Below are positions 50,511 through 57,316 of a DNA stretch of 64,000 nt, piece after piece. The notes beneath the pieces are model-generated. The model was not told the origin of the DNA. It saw only the letters and a program-made list of their open reading frames with translations, and made no database searches. A program made the translations under genes and the position numbers. The stretch lies in NCBI GenBank assembly GCA_016712265.1, contig JADJRJ010000031.1, positions 682,001-746,000 of the forward strand, read 5' to 3'. The first letter of the stretch is position 1; every line of letters begins with the position of its first letter. Origin of the DNA: Gemmatimonadota bacterium (GTDB taxonomy: Bacteria; Gemmatimonadota; Gemmatimonadetes; Gemmatimonadales; Gemmatimonadaceae).

Positions 50511-52617
50511 GCGGGCGGTTGTCGAGGGTCGCGCGGATCGCGCGGAGGAGGGCCTGCGGTGTCACCGGTTTGTGGAGGAGCGTGCAGCCGTTGTCCTTGA
50601 GCCACTGGTCGGTGACCTCGGAGGCGCTGTAGCCCGACAGGAACAGGCAGGGGAGCTCCGGCCGCTGCCGACGCATCTCCTCGAGGGCGCCGCGACCGCT
50701 CAATCGGGGCATGACCATGTCGAGGATGACCATGTCGATCGCGTCTGGATTCTCCGTCAGGCGTGCACAGGCCTCCCGCCCGTCGCGAGCGGTGATCACG
50801 CGGTAGCCCACGGCGGTGGCGGCCCGTGACACCAGCTCTCGGATCGCATCCGCGTCCTCGGCGACCAGGATCGTCTCGGTGCCTCCCGGCGCCGCTTCAG
50901 CATCTCGCGTGGGCCGCGGTGTCGGGGCGTCGCCAGACACGGGCCAGTACACGCGGAACGAGGTGCCCTCGCCGGGGACGGTGTCGACACGGATGAAGCC
51001 GCGATGCTGTTCGACGATCCCGTAGACCACCGCGAGCCCCAGGCCAGTGCCGCCGCGGAGTCCCTTGGTTGTGAAGAAGGGCTCGAAGATGTGCGCGGCG
51101 ACCTCCGGCTGCATCCCACTCCCCGTGTCCGCCACGACCATCGCGACGTAGGTGCCAGGCTGGGCCCAGGGATGGTCGGCGACAAACGACTCGGGCACGT
51201 CCACCACGGTCTCGAGGATGAGTCGGCCCCCGTCAGGCATGGCGTCGCGGGCGTTCAGGCAGAGGTTGAGCACGACCTGCTCAAGCTGGGAGCGGTCGAG
51301 GCGTACCGTGGGAAGGCGCGAGCCCGGATGGTACTCCACCTCGACCTGTTCACCCAACGTGCGTCGGATGAGGGTGAGGCTTGCCGAGAGCGCCTCGTTG
51401 AACTCGACCACTTCGAGGTTGAGGACCTGTCGACGGGAAAAGGCGAGGAGTCGTCGCGTGAGGTCGCTCGCGCGCATCGCCGCCTCGGTGGCATGCGTCA
51501 GGTCGCTGACGGCCTCGGGCGCCTTGGTCTTCAAGTCGTCCACGGCCATCGAGAGAAATCCCGTGATCACCTGAAGCATGTTGTTGAACTCATGCGCCAC
51601 GCCACCGGCAAGCTGCCCGATGGCCTGCATCTTCTGCGACTCGCGCAACTGCTCCTCGAGCGCGGCGGAGCGTGCCTTGGCGGCCTCACGCTCGCTCAGG
51701 TCCCGGACGAAGCCGGTGAACATGGTCCCCGTCGACAGCTGGGCGACGGCGATGGTGAGCTCGCAGGGGAAGGTCGTGCCGTCCGCGCGGCACGCACGGA
51801 GCTCGAGTCGCTGGCCGACCAGTCCACTCGATCCCGTCGCCGCAACGCGGGCGAGGCCGGCGCGGTGCTGCGCGCGCTGCGCGGCGGGAATGATCAAGTC
51901 GGCCATGTCGTGCCCGATCATCGCCTCGCGGGCGTAGCCAAAGATGCGCACCGCGGCCGGGTTCACGTTGTCGATGCGCCCGCGGGCATCGAGGGAGATC
52001 ACGGCGTCCATGGCCGACTCGAGCATCACGGACATGCGCGTGTTGCTCTCGACCAGTGCCGCATCACGCTCGGCTTCCAGCCGGGCGCGGACCCGCAGGC
52101 CGAACACGAGGAGCACGGTCGTGATGACAAACAACAGGAGGATGATGTCCACCACGCCGCTGGCCCGCATCACCGGGCTGGCGATGTCCAGCACCAGCAG
52201 CAACGCGATATTGAGCACACCGAGGGTGATCGTCGCCGCGCTGCCTAGCAGGATGCTGCCGAGAATCAGGTCGATGAGGAGGTAGACCACGGCAACTGGC
52301 GGGCGCTGTGGGTCGGCGCCGAGGAACGTGGCCGCGAGGAAGGCGGGTGGGAGGAGCACCGTGAGTATGCTCGCCAGCGTCACGTAACCACGCCGGTTGA
52401 GCAGCAGTGCCACCAGCAGCACGGCGTACCCGGGCCAGGGGATGCGGTATCCCGGGTCCGCCGTGTACCGCACGATCGCGTTGAGCGAGAAGAGGATGAG
52501 CAGGGACATGAGCACCTGCTGCAAGACCCGGCGTCGGTGGCGGCTACCGATCGGGTCGTCGGCCCAGCGGGGCATCCGGCGGTGCGGTGTGACGGTCACG
52601 CCAAACGGATAGCGCAT
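50500..52617 (-). CDS. Hybrid sensor histidine kinase (6TM-PAS-HisKA-HATPase-REC)
   Basis: 705 residues from the ATG at 52617. Six membrane helices (about 31-175) form the sensor, without a large periplasmic loop. A PAS domain (190-310) is followed by HisKA with phospho-His342 (GGVAHEFNNML), HATPase_c with N-box 'NLCLNARDAM', G1 'DTGSGM', 'FEPFFTTK' and 'GTGLGLAVVYGIVEQH', and a C-terminal receiver domain with Asp633 (MVILDMVMPRLSG) and Lys683 (LHKPV). No output domain is attached, so the signal must go to a phosphotransfer protein or remain regulatory. The frame extends upstream to 52965, but that part is judged non-coding. Confidence 0.92.
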   Translation of the reverse strand: MRYPFGVTVTPHRRMPRWADDPIGSRHRRRVLQQVLMSLLILFSLNAIVRYTADPGYRIPWPGYAVLLVALLLNRRGYVTLASILTVLLPPAFLAATFLGADPQRPPVAVVYLLIDLILGSILLGSAATITLGVLNIALLLVLDIASPVMRASGVVDIILLLFVITTVLLVFGLRVRARLEAERDAALVESNTRMSVMLESAMDAVISLDARGRIDNVNPAAVRIFGYAREAMIGHDMADLIIPAAQRAQHRAGLARVAATGSSGLVGQRLELRACRADGTTFPCELTIAVAQLSTGTMFTGFVRDLSEREAAKARSAALEEQLRESQKMQAIGQLAGGVAHEFNNMLQVITGFLSMAVDDLKTKAPEAVSDLTHATEAAMRASDLTRRLLAFSRRQVLNLEVVEFNEALSASLTLIRRTLGEQVEVEYHPGSRLPTVRLDRSQLEQVVLNLCLNARDAMPDGGRLILETVVDVPESFVADHPWAQPGTYVAMVVADTGSGMQPEVAAHIFEPFFTTKGLRGGTGLGLAVVYGIVEQHRGFIRVDTVPGEGTSFRVYWPVSGDAPTPRPTRDAEAAPGGTETILVAEDADAIRELVSRAATAVGYRVITARDGREACARLTENPDAIDMVILDMVMPRLSGRGALEEMRRQRPELPCLFLSGYSASEVTDQWLKDNGCTLLHKPVTPQALLRAIRATLDNRPHGA

Positions 52618-52841
52618 CACCGCGTCCCGGGCAACCGGCACCGGCGCGCCGCTGGGTGAGTGTACCCTAACGAACGAAGGCGGGCTCGGGTCAACCACTC
52701 CCGCCAGCGGGGTGCCTTTGGCAGGCCGCCGTACCGTCGAGCTCGGGGTATCGGGGAGCCCCAGTGTCCTGCGCCGTCGAGGATGCGCAGTATGCAGGTG
52801 CACGGAACCGTCCGTGCCGATCAACCAGACGGGAGGGGACG
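52618..52841. promoter_or_regulatory. Divergent promoter region, hybrid kinase / Cys-rich protein
   Basis: A 224 bp gap. It contains GTACCCTAACGAACGAAGG (52665-52683), another CCTAACG word outside a gene. No confident -35/-10 pair. Confidence 0.3.
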
Positions 52842-53999
52842 ATGGGAACGAGCGCACACACCCATGGCGCCGCAGGCGCCGGGGATTGCACCGGATGTGG
52901 CGGCGGATGCATGGGGGACGTACCAGGTGGTTGCCAGGGGCCCGCACATGTCCCGTGGCTGCCACACGACCGGTGCATGAGCTTCTTCGAATCGCGCGTG
53001 TTCGGCGATGAGCGATTGCACGTGCGGGTCACCTACGAACACTGCCTCAAGCTGAAGGGACGCCAGCAGGGGCCGCTCCTCTACTCCACCACCCTGATCC
53101 CCGGTGAGGAGGTGCGGATCTACGAGTTCGACCGCTATCGGCGCACGCGCTCGGAGACGCAGCGGCTTTCCGTGCACGCGTCGTTCCGGCAAACGGTCAG
53201 CGCGTTGTCGCAGAACCGCCGGTCGTCCAGCACGTCGTCGTACGCGAACAGCCTGCTGGAGACGCGGTCCGCCTCCGATTCGTCGCTGTCGGTGGGCGGT
53301 GGCCTCGCCGGATTCTTTGGCGCTCCCTCAGGTTCCATCGATCGGTCGAGTGCGGCCGAGACGCGCTTCGCGACCGGGGCCACGGCCAGCGCGACGGCCG
53401 AGACCTTCTCCCAGTACGCCGTGACCGCGTCACAGGCGATGGAGGCGGAGCGCTCGATCGTCGTCAGCACCTTCGAGGACGCGGAACACCGCGAAAGCAC
53501 GCAGCGTGTCCTGAAGAACGAGAACCCGTGTTACGCCGTCACGTACTTCGTGCGTCGCGTGCTCGAGGTGTACCAGCTGGTGACGCGGGTGGTCCTGATC
53601 GAGTGGCGGCTGGGTTCCCAGGGCGAGTGGCGTCGCCTGGATGACATGGGCGACCTCAGCGCCAGCCTCAAGAAGGTGGTCGAGGCCACCTTGAAGGGCG
53701 GGCCGAAAGTTGGCCAGGAAGCGCGTGATACGCGGGAGATCACGGTCCCCACGGACGGAACGCTGTATGAGGCCGAGTTGGCCCACTGCTCGTCGTGCGA
53801 TCCCATGCGCGAAGCGCAGCTCAACGTCGCGATCGAGGCCTCGCGCCTCGAGGCCCGACGGAAGTGCCTGGAGGCGGAGTTGCTGTCACTGGAGGTGGAG
53901 CGCCGGCGAGGTCTGCTGGCGGCGGGCACGGGGGTCGAGTTGGGGCTGGTGCCCGTTTCGCTCAACCCCGGCTTCATCTTCAACGACGCGCCGGCCTGA
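52842..53999 (+). CDS. Unrecognised Cys/Ser-rich protein
   Basis: 385 residues; the ATG at 52842 has GGGAGGGG just upstream, a strong RBS. I do not recognise the family. N-terminus: His/Gly-rich with a cysteine cluster (Cys16, 19, 23, 31, 45), likely metal- or disulphide-binding. Residues 55-120 look like a beta-rich domain (LHVRVTYEHCLKLKG...LLYSTTLIPGEEVRIYEFDRY). Residues 120-195 are low complexity, rich in Ser/Ala/Thr. Residues 205-300 are again folded (TYFVRRVLEVYQLVTRVVLIEWRLGSQGEWRRL). A CxxC (Cys316/319) is followed by a strongly charged helix (about 322-358), probably coiled coil. No signal peptide or membrane helix. It stands alone between a divergent kinase and a convergent helicase. 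Confidence 0.75.
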   Translation: MGTSAHTHGAAGAGDCTGCGGGCMGDVPGGCQGPAHVPWLPHDRCMSFFESRVFGDERLHVRVTYEHCLKLKGRQQGPLLYSTTLIPGEEVRIYEFDRYRRTRSETQRLSVHASFRQTVSALSQNRRSSSTSSYANSLLETRSASDSSLSVGGGLAGFFGAPSGSIDRSSAAETRFATGATASATAETFSQYAVTASQAMEAERSIVVSTFEDAEHRESTQRVLKNENPCYAVTYFVRRVLEVYQLVTRVVLIEWRLGSQGEWRRLDDMGDLSASLKKVVEATLKGGPKVGQEARDTREITVPTDGTLYEAELAHCSSCDPMREAQLNVAIEASRLEARRKCLEAELLSLEVERRRGLLAAGTGVELGLVPVSLNPGFIFNDAPA

Positions 54000-54006
54000 G
54001 TGAAGA

Positions 54007-54040
54007 GCGGCCGGGCGCCCCGTGGGGGATGCCCGGCCGC
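54007..54040. terminator. Hairpin after the Cys-rich protein gene
   Basis: Perfect 10-bp arms GCGGCCGGGC (54007-54016) and GCCCGGCCGC (54031-54040); the loop GCCCCGTGGGGGAT can itself pair (CCCC/GGGG). It starts 8 bp after the stop and 54 bp before the end of the convergent helicase. No T-run. Confidence 0.75.
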
Positions 54041-54093
54041 TGCTGGAGCTGTGTGGGGTGCGGCTTCGGGCGACAGGCCCGGGCCGTGCCTGG

Positions 54094-55503
54094 TCAAGCT
54101 TCGCGATACGGCCCACCACCTTGGGGGCCGCGCCCTCGGCCTCCACGACGCCGGCGTCGCTTGCTGGCACTGCCCGGTGCCGATGGAGTCCCTGCGACGT
54201 GGTCCGGCCGGTCGGCGCGCGCGGCGGGTGCTGCTGCCGGTCGGGAAGGCCCGGACCGCGCGGCCTCACGTGACGGCCGCTGCTCGCGCGGGTTTGCCTT
54301 GTCGCGTCCCTTCGCGCGCTGCGCGCGGTGGGCGGCGAGCCGGTCCTTGAGCGGGACCTCCAGCTTCTGGTCGGTCCGGGCGTTGTAGTCGAAGTCGGGC
54401 AGGGTCACGCGCGGCAGTCCCTTGCCGACGGCCCGCTCGATCGCCCGCAGGTCGTCCTCTTCGCCCGGTGAGACAAAGGTGTAGGCCTCGCCGGTGAGTT
54501 CTGCGCGCGCCGTGCGTCCGACGCGATGGATGTAGTCCTCGGAGGCGAGCGGGACGTCGAAGTTCACCACATGCCCAAGCGCCTCCACGTCGATGCCACG
54601 CGCGGCGATGTCGGTCGCCACGAGGACGCGGAAGGTCCCGTCCTTGAAGCCGGAGAGCGCCTGAGTACGCTGTGCTTGCGAGCGATTGCCGTGAATCCGG
54701 GCGGCTGAAACGCCGCGTTTGTCCAGGAACTCCCACAGGCGGTTGGCCCGGTGCTTGGTGCGCGTGAAGACCAGGGCCTGTTCCATGAGATCCCGGTTGA
54801 GGAGCTCGAGCAGCAGGGCCGACTTGAGCTCCTGCTGGACCGGATAGACCGCCTGGGTGATCCCCACGGCCGGCGCCGCCTTGCGCGCCAGGTTGATCGT
54901 GAGCGGGCTCTTCAGCATCTCGCGCGTCAGCTCGAGGATTGGCCCGGGCATCGTGGCGCTGAAGAACAGCGTCTGCCGCTTGGCGGGCAGCTGCTTGAGG
55001 ACCTTGCGGATGTCGGGGAGGAACCCCATGTCGAGCATGCGATCCGCTTCATCGAGCACGAGGTGCTCGATGTGGCCGAGGGATGCGTACGGGTGGCGCA
55101 GGTGGTCGAGGAGGCGCCCCGGCGTCGCGACGAGCACATCGACGCCGGTTCGGAAGGCGTGTTCCTGCGGCCCCATCCCGACGCCGCCGAAGATCGCCGC
55201 GCCGCGAATCGGGGTGTGCAGGGCGATGGTATTGAACTCCTCGAGGATCTGGGCGGCCAACTCGCGCGTGGGGGTCAGCACGAGGACCCGCGTGCCCTTC
55301 CCCTTGCGGGTGAGCAGCTGGTGCACGACGGGGAGTAGGAAGGCGAGCGTCTTGCCGCTTCCGGTCATGGCGCACGCCAGGACATCACGTCCCTCGATAG
55401 CCCCCGGGATCGCGTCGGACTGGATGGGGGTCGGCTTGGCGAAGCCGAGTTCCTTGACCGCCTTGAGCAGGGCGGGGTCGAGATGGAGCGTGGAGAAAGA
55501 CAG
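54094..55503 (-). CDS. DEAD-box RNA helicase (RhlE-like), probable CTG start
   Basis: 469 residues if started at the CTG at 55503, giving (L/M)SFSTLHLDPALLKAVKELGFAKPTPIQSDAI, the normal start plus Q motif of RhlE-type helicases. Motif I follows as AMTGSGKT, then PTRELAAQ, VATPGRLLDH, VLDEADRML, FFSATMP, ATDIAARGID and HRVGRTAR. The first in-frame ATG (55368) lies inside motif I and would remove the Q motif, so it cannot be the functional start; there is no ATG, GTG or TTG between the upstream stop (TAG, about 55555) and that Met. The C-terminal tail of about 90 residues is basic and RG/Pro-rich (KRRRRRGGRGRGPQGGG), typical of RNA-binding tails. It unwinds RNA in ribosome assembly or decay. 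Confidence 0.87.
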   Translation of the reverse strand: MSFSTLHLDPALLKAVKELGFAKPTPIQSDAIPGAIEGRDVLACAMTGSGKTLAFLLPVVHQLLTRKGKGTRVLVLTPTRELAAQILEEFNTIALHTPIRGAAIFGGVGMGPQEHAFRTGVDVLVATPGRLLDHLRHPYASLGHIEHLVLDEADRMLDMGFLPDIRKVLKQLPAKRQTLFFSATMPGPILELTREMLKSPLTINLARKAAPAVGITQAVYPVQQELKSALLLELLNRDLMEQALVFTRTKHRANRLWEFLDKRGVSAARIHGNRSQAQRTQALSGFKDGTFRVLVATDIAARGIDVEALGHVVNFDVPLASEDYIHRVGRTARAELTGEAYTFVSPGEEDDLRAIERAVGKGLPRVTLPDFDYNARTDQKLEVPLKDRLAAHRAQRAKGRDKANPREQRPSREAARSGPSRPAAAPAARADRPDHVAGTPSAPGSASKRRRRRGGRGRGPQGGGPYREA

Positions 55504-55528
55504 GAGGCGGACCGGTAGGGGGCGAGGC

Positions 55529-55549
55529 GGCAGACGGCAGACGGCAGAC
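55529..55549. repeat. Tandem heptamer array (GGCAGAC), 3 units
   Basis: Three exact GGCAGAC units (55529-55549), preceded by GGCGAGGC. They lie 25 bp upstream of the inferred CTG start of the helicase (minus strand, where the unit reads GTCTGCC) and downstream of the RidA gene terminator. Confidence 0.9.
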
Positions 55550-55601
55550 GAAAGCTAGCGGGCTCGGGGCCTGCGGGGGGCGTTGAATGCCGAACGGCGC
55601 C

Positions 55602-55641
55602 CTGAAAAGCAGAGCGCCCCGGCTTTGAGGGCCGGGGCGCT
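55602..55641 (-). terminator. Intrinsic terminator of the ridA-like gene
   Basis: Perfect 11-bp arms AGCGCCCCGGC (55613-55623) and GCCGGGGCGCT (55631-55641), loop TTTGAGG. On the minus strand it is followed by CTGCTTTTCAGG, a short T-run. It starts 18 bp past the stop of the RidA-like gene. Confidence 0.88.
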
Positions 55642-55658
55642 TCGAGAAGTCGGCGACC

Positions 55659-56069
55659 TCAGGGGAGGTGCGCGATGCACTCGATCTCGATCTTCGCGTT
55701 GGGGACCACCAGCGCGGCCACCACTACCGTGGAGCGAGCCGGTGGTGCCGAGGGGAAGAAGGTGCGATACACGGCGTTCATCCCGGCGAAATCCTTCACG
55801 TCGGTCATGAAGACCGTGCACTTGTCGACCCGATCCATGGTCGTTCCCGCCTGCTCAAAGACGCGCTTGATATTCTCGAGCGTCGCCTTGGTCTGGCCGG
55901 CGATGGATGTATCAGGATTGTCGCGGCTCATGCCGAGCTGGCCCGATCCGTAGACCGTCTTTCCGACGATGATCGCCGGGGTCAGCGTCGGGGACGACGT
56001 GCCGACCGGCTTGCGGTCCTGCGCGCCAACAGTGGTGGCGGCGAGGGCGAGGAGAGCGAGGTAGCGCAT
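55659..56069 (-). CDS. RidA (YjgF/UK114) family protein with signal peptide
   Basis: 136 residues from the ATG at 56069. The first 18 residues (MRYLALLALAATTVGAQ) are a clear Sec signal, unusual because classical RidA is cytosolic. The body is a standard chorismate-mutase-like RidA fold: 'IIVGKTVYGSGQLGMS', 'GQTKATLENIKRVFEQAGTTMDRVDKCTVFMTDVKDFAGMNAVYRTFF', 'PPARSTVVVAALVVPNAKIEIECIA'. The arginine of the active RidA motif is present in PPARSTVVV. RidA proper hydrolyses reactive enamines/imines from PLP enzymes; an exported version probably does something else. Confidence 0.88.
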   Translation of the reverse strand: MRYLALLALAATTVGAQDRKPVGTSSPTLTPAIIVGKTVYGSGQLGMSRDNPDTSIAGQTKATLENIKRVFEQAGTTMDRVDKCTVFMTDVKDFAGMNAVYRTFFPSAPPARSTVVVAALVVPNAKIEIECIAHLP

Positions 56070-56098
56070 GGGTTGGGATCGAGACGGTGGACGGGGGC

Positions 56099-56112
56099 GG
56101 CAGACGGCAGAC
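56099..56112. repeat. Short heptamer array (GGCAGAC), 2 units
   Basis: Two exact GGCAGAC units followed by GGCAAAG, preceded by GGGGGC (lead-in GGCGGCAGAC). It lies 29 bp upstream of the RidA-like start (minus strand). Confidence 0.8.
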
Positions 56113-56162
56113 GGCAAAGCTGCGGGGTGGGTGTCGCGAAGGCTAGTGCCCCCCTTTGACTG

Positions 56163-56219
56163 CCAGACGCAACGAGGGCCGGGAGCGGCAACTGCGCTCC
56201 CGGCCCTCGCTACGTCTGG
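56163..56219. terminator. Large hairpin after the cytochrome oxidase operon
   Basis: Inner perfect 15-bp arms CGAGGGCCGGGAGCG (56173-56187) and CGCTCCCGGCCCTCG (56195-56209), loop GCAACTG. Outer 7-bp arms CCAGACG (56163-56169) and CGTCTGG (56213-56219) are separated from the inner stem by 3x3 mismatches. It lies 12 bp past the stop of ctaF (minus strand). There is no T-run, so it is likely a structural terminator or 3' stabiliser. The outer arm is identical to the intergenic heptamer unit. Confidence 0.85.
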
Positions 56220-56231
56220 TCGGGTGAGCCG

Positions 56232-56540
56232 CTACTTCTTCAGCGCACCCATGACCGCGAGCAGCGCCATCAACGTGGCAATCGCGATGATCAGCGGCCC
56301 GGTGAACAGGGCCCGGAACAACTTGTGGTCGTACTTGAGGTGCATGTAGAACATCACGACGATCGCGAACTTCACGGCCGACATGATGAGCAATGCGGGG
56401 ACGAATATCGAGGACGCAACAAAGCTGGGGATGTAGTAGGCCCAGACCTCGACGATCGTGATGACCGTGAGGATCAGGGCGACCCACTTGTACTCCTTCC
56501 AGCTTGGGTGGTAATGCTCGGCGTGGGAATCGTTCGCCAT
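56232..56540 (-). CDS. ctaF: Cytochrome c oxidase subunit IV (small CtaF/CyoD-like)
   Basis: 102 residues from the ATG at 56540 with GAGG 7 bp upstream. Three membrane helices: 'WVALILTVITIVEVWAYYI', 'IFVPALLIMSAVKFAIVVMFYMHL' and 'ALFTGPLIIAIATLMALLAVMGAL'. The KFAIVVMFYMHLKYD segment is typical of prokaryotic COX4-like subunits that stabilise subunit I. Last gene of the ctaCDEF operon, 8 bp after ctaE. Confidence 0.9.
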   Translation of the reverse strand: MANDSHAEHYHPSWKEYKWVALILTVITIVEVWAYYIPSFVASSIFVPALLIMSAVKFAIVVMFYMHLKYDHKLFRALFTGPLIIAIATLMALLAVMGALKK

Positions 56541-56548
56541 GTCGGGCC

Positions 56549-57316
56549 TCAATCCGGAATGAGGTAGAGGAGAGTGAAGATCGCGATCCAGACGACGTCG
56601 ACGAAGTGCCAGTACAGGGCGGCAAGGTCAACGTTCAGGGCATCCTTTGGTCCGAGCCCGCGCTGGTAATCAATCGCGAGCAGGGTACCGAGCCAGATCA
56701 CTCCGGCGGTCACGTGCGCGCCGTGGAAGCCGGTGAGGGTGAAGAAGGTGGAGCCGAAGAGGTTGGTCTTGATGGTCAGCCCTTCGTGGACGAACGAGGT
56801 GAACTCGTAGGCCTGGAAGGCGAGGAAGCCGGCGCCGAGAAGGCACGTCATCCAGAGCCAGAGCTTGGACGAAGCGAGCATCCGGTCACCGAGGCCGGCT
56901 CCGGAGGGCAACGGCTTGTCCTTGTTCTCGACCGCGGACAGCGCGAGCACCATCGCCAACGACGACATCAGCAGCACGAAGGTCGATGCCGAGGTGACCG
57001 GGATGTTCAGGATCGGCGCGAACACCTTGCCCGTCTGCGGGTGCGTCCAGGACGAATGCGGGAACGGCCCGACGACGGAGCGGCCCTTGTAGATCAGGTA
57101 CGTGGAGATCAGTGAGGCGAAGAGCATGCACTCCGACCCGATGAACGCCCAGATGGCGATCTTCCGGCTGTCGAGGCCGGTGGTCGTGTAGTGGTGGTGC
57201 TCCTCGTGGCTCCCGTGGGCGGGAGCCGCATGGGCGTTGGCGGACACGAGTGGTTGGGCTCCGAGGGAAAGGACGGAGGAAGGAATTGGCCGGCCGGCAG
57301 AATCGGCGGCGCGCAT
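56549..57316 (-). CDS. ctaE: Cytochrome c oxidase subunit III
   Basis: 255 residues with five clear membrane helices after a His-rich N-terminus (HGSHEEHHHYTTTG). Conserved subunit III parts: 'KIAIWAFIGSECMLFASLISTYLIYKGR', 'LGAGFLAFQAYEFTSFVHEGLT', 'FGSTFFTLTGFHGAHVTAGVIWL' and 'ALYWHFVDVVWIAIFTLLYLIP'. The Glu of the FQAYEF helix and the HFVDVVW signature are present. This is the five-helix (short) form. It starts directly at the ctaD stop with no spacer, so translation is coupled. Confidence 0.94.
   Translation of the reverse strand: MRAADSAGRPIPSSVLSLGAQPLVSANAHAAPAHGSHEEHHHYTTTGLDSRKIAIWAFIGSECMLFASLISTYLIYKGRSVVGPFPHSSWTHPQTGKVFAPILNIPVTSASTFVLLMSSLAMVLALSAVENKDKPLPSGAGLGDRMLASSKLWLWMTCLLGAGFLAFQAYEFTSFVHEGLTIKTNLFGSTFFTLTGFHGAHVTAGVIWLGTLLAIDYQRGLGPKDALNVDLAALYWHFVDVVWIAIFTLLYLIPD

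Noticed and set aside
55366..55368. ATG at 55368 as start of the DEAD-box helicase
   Set aside because: It lies within motif I (AMTGSGKT); starting there removes the conserved Q motif and N-terminus that are encoded in the same frame.
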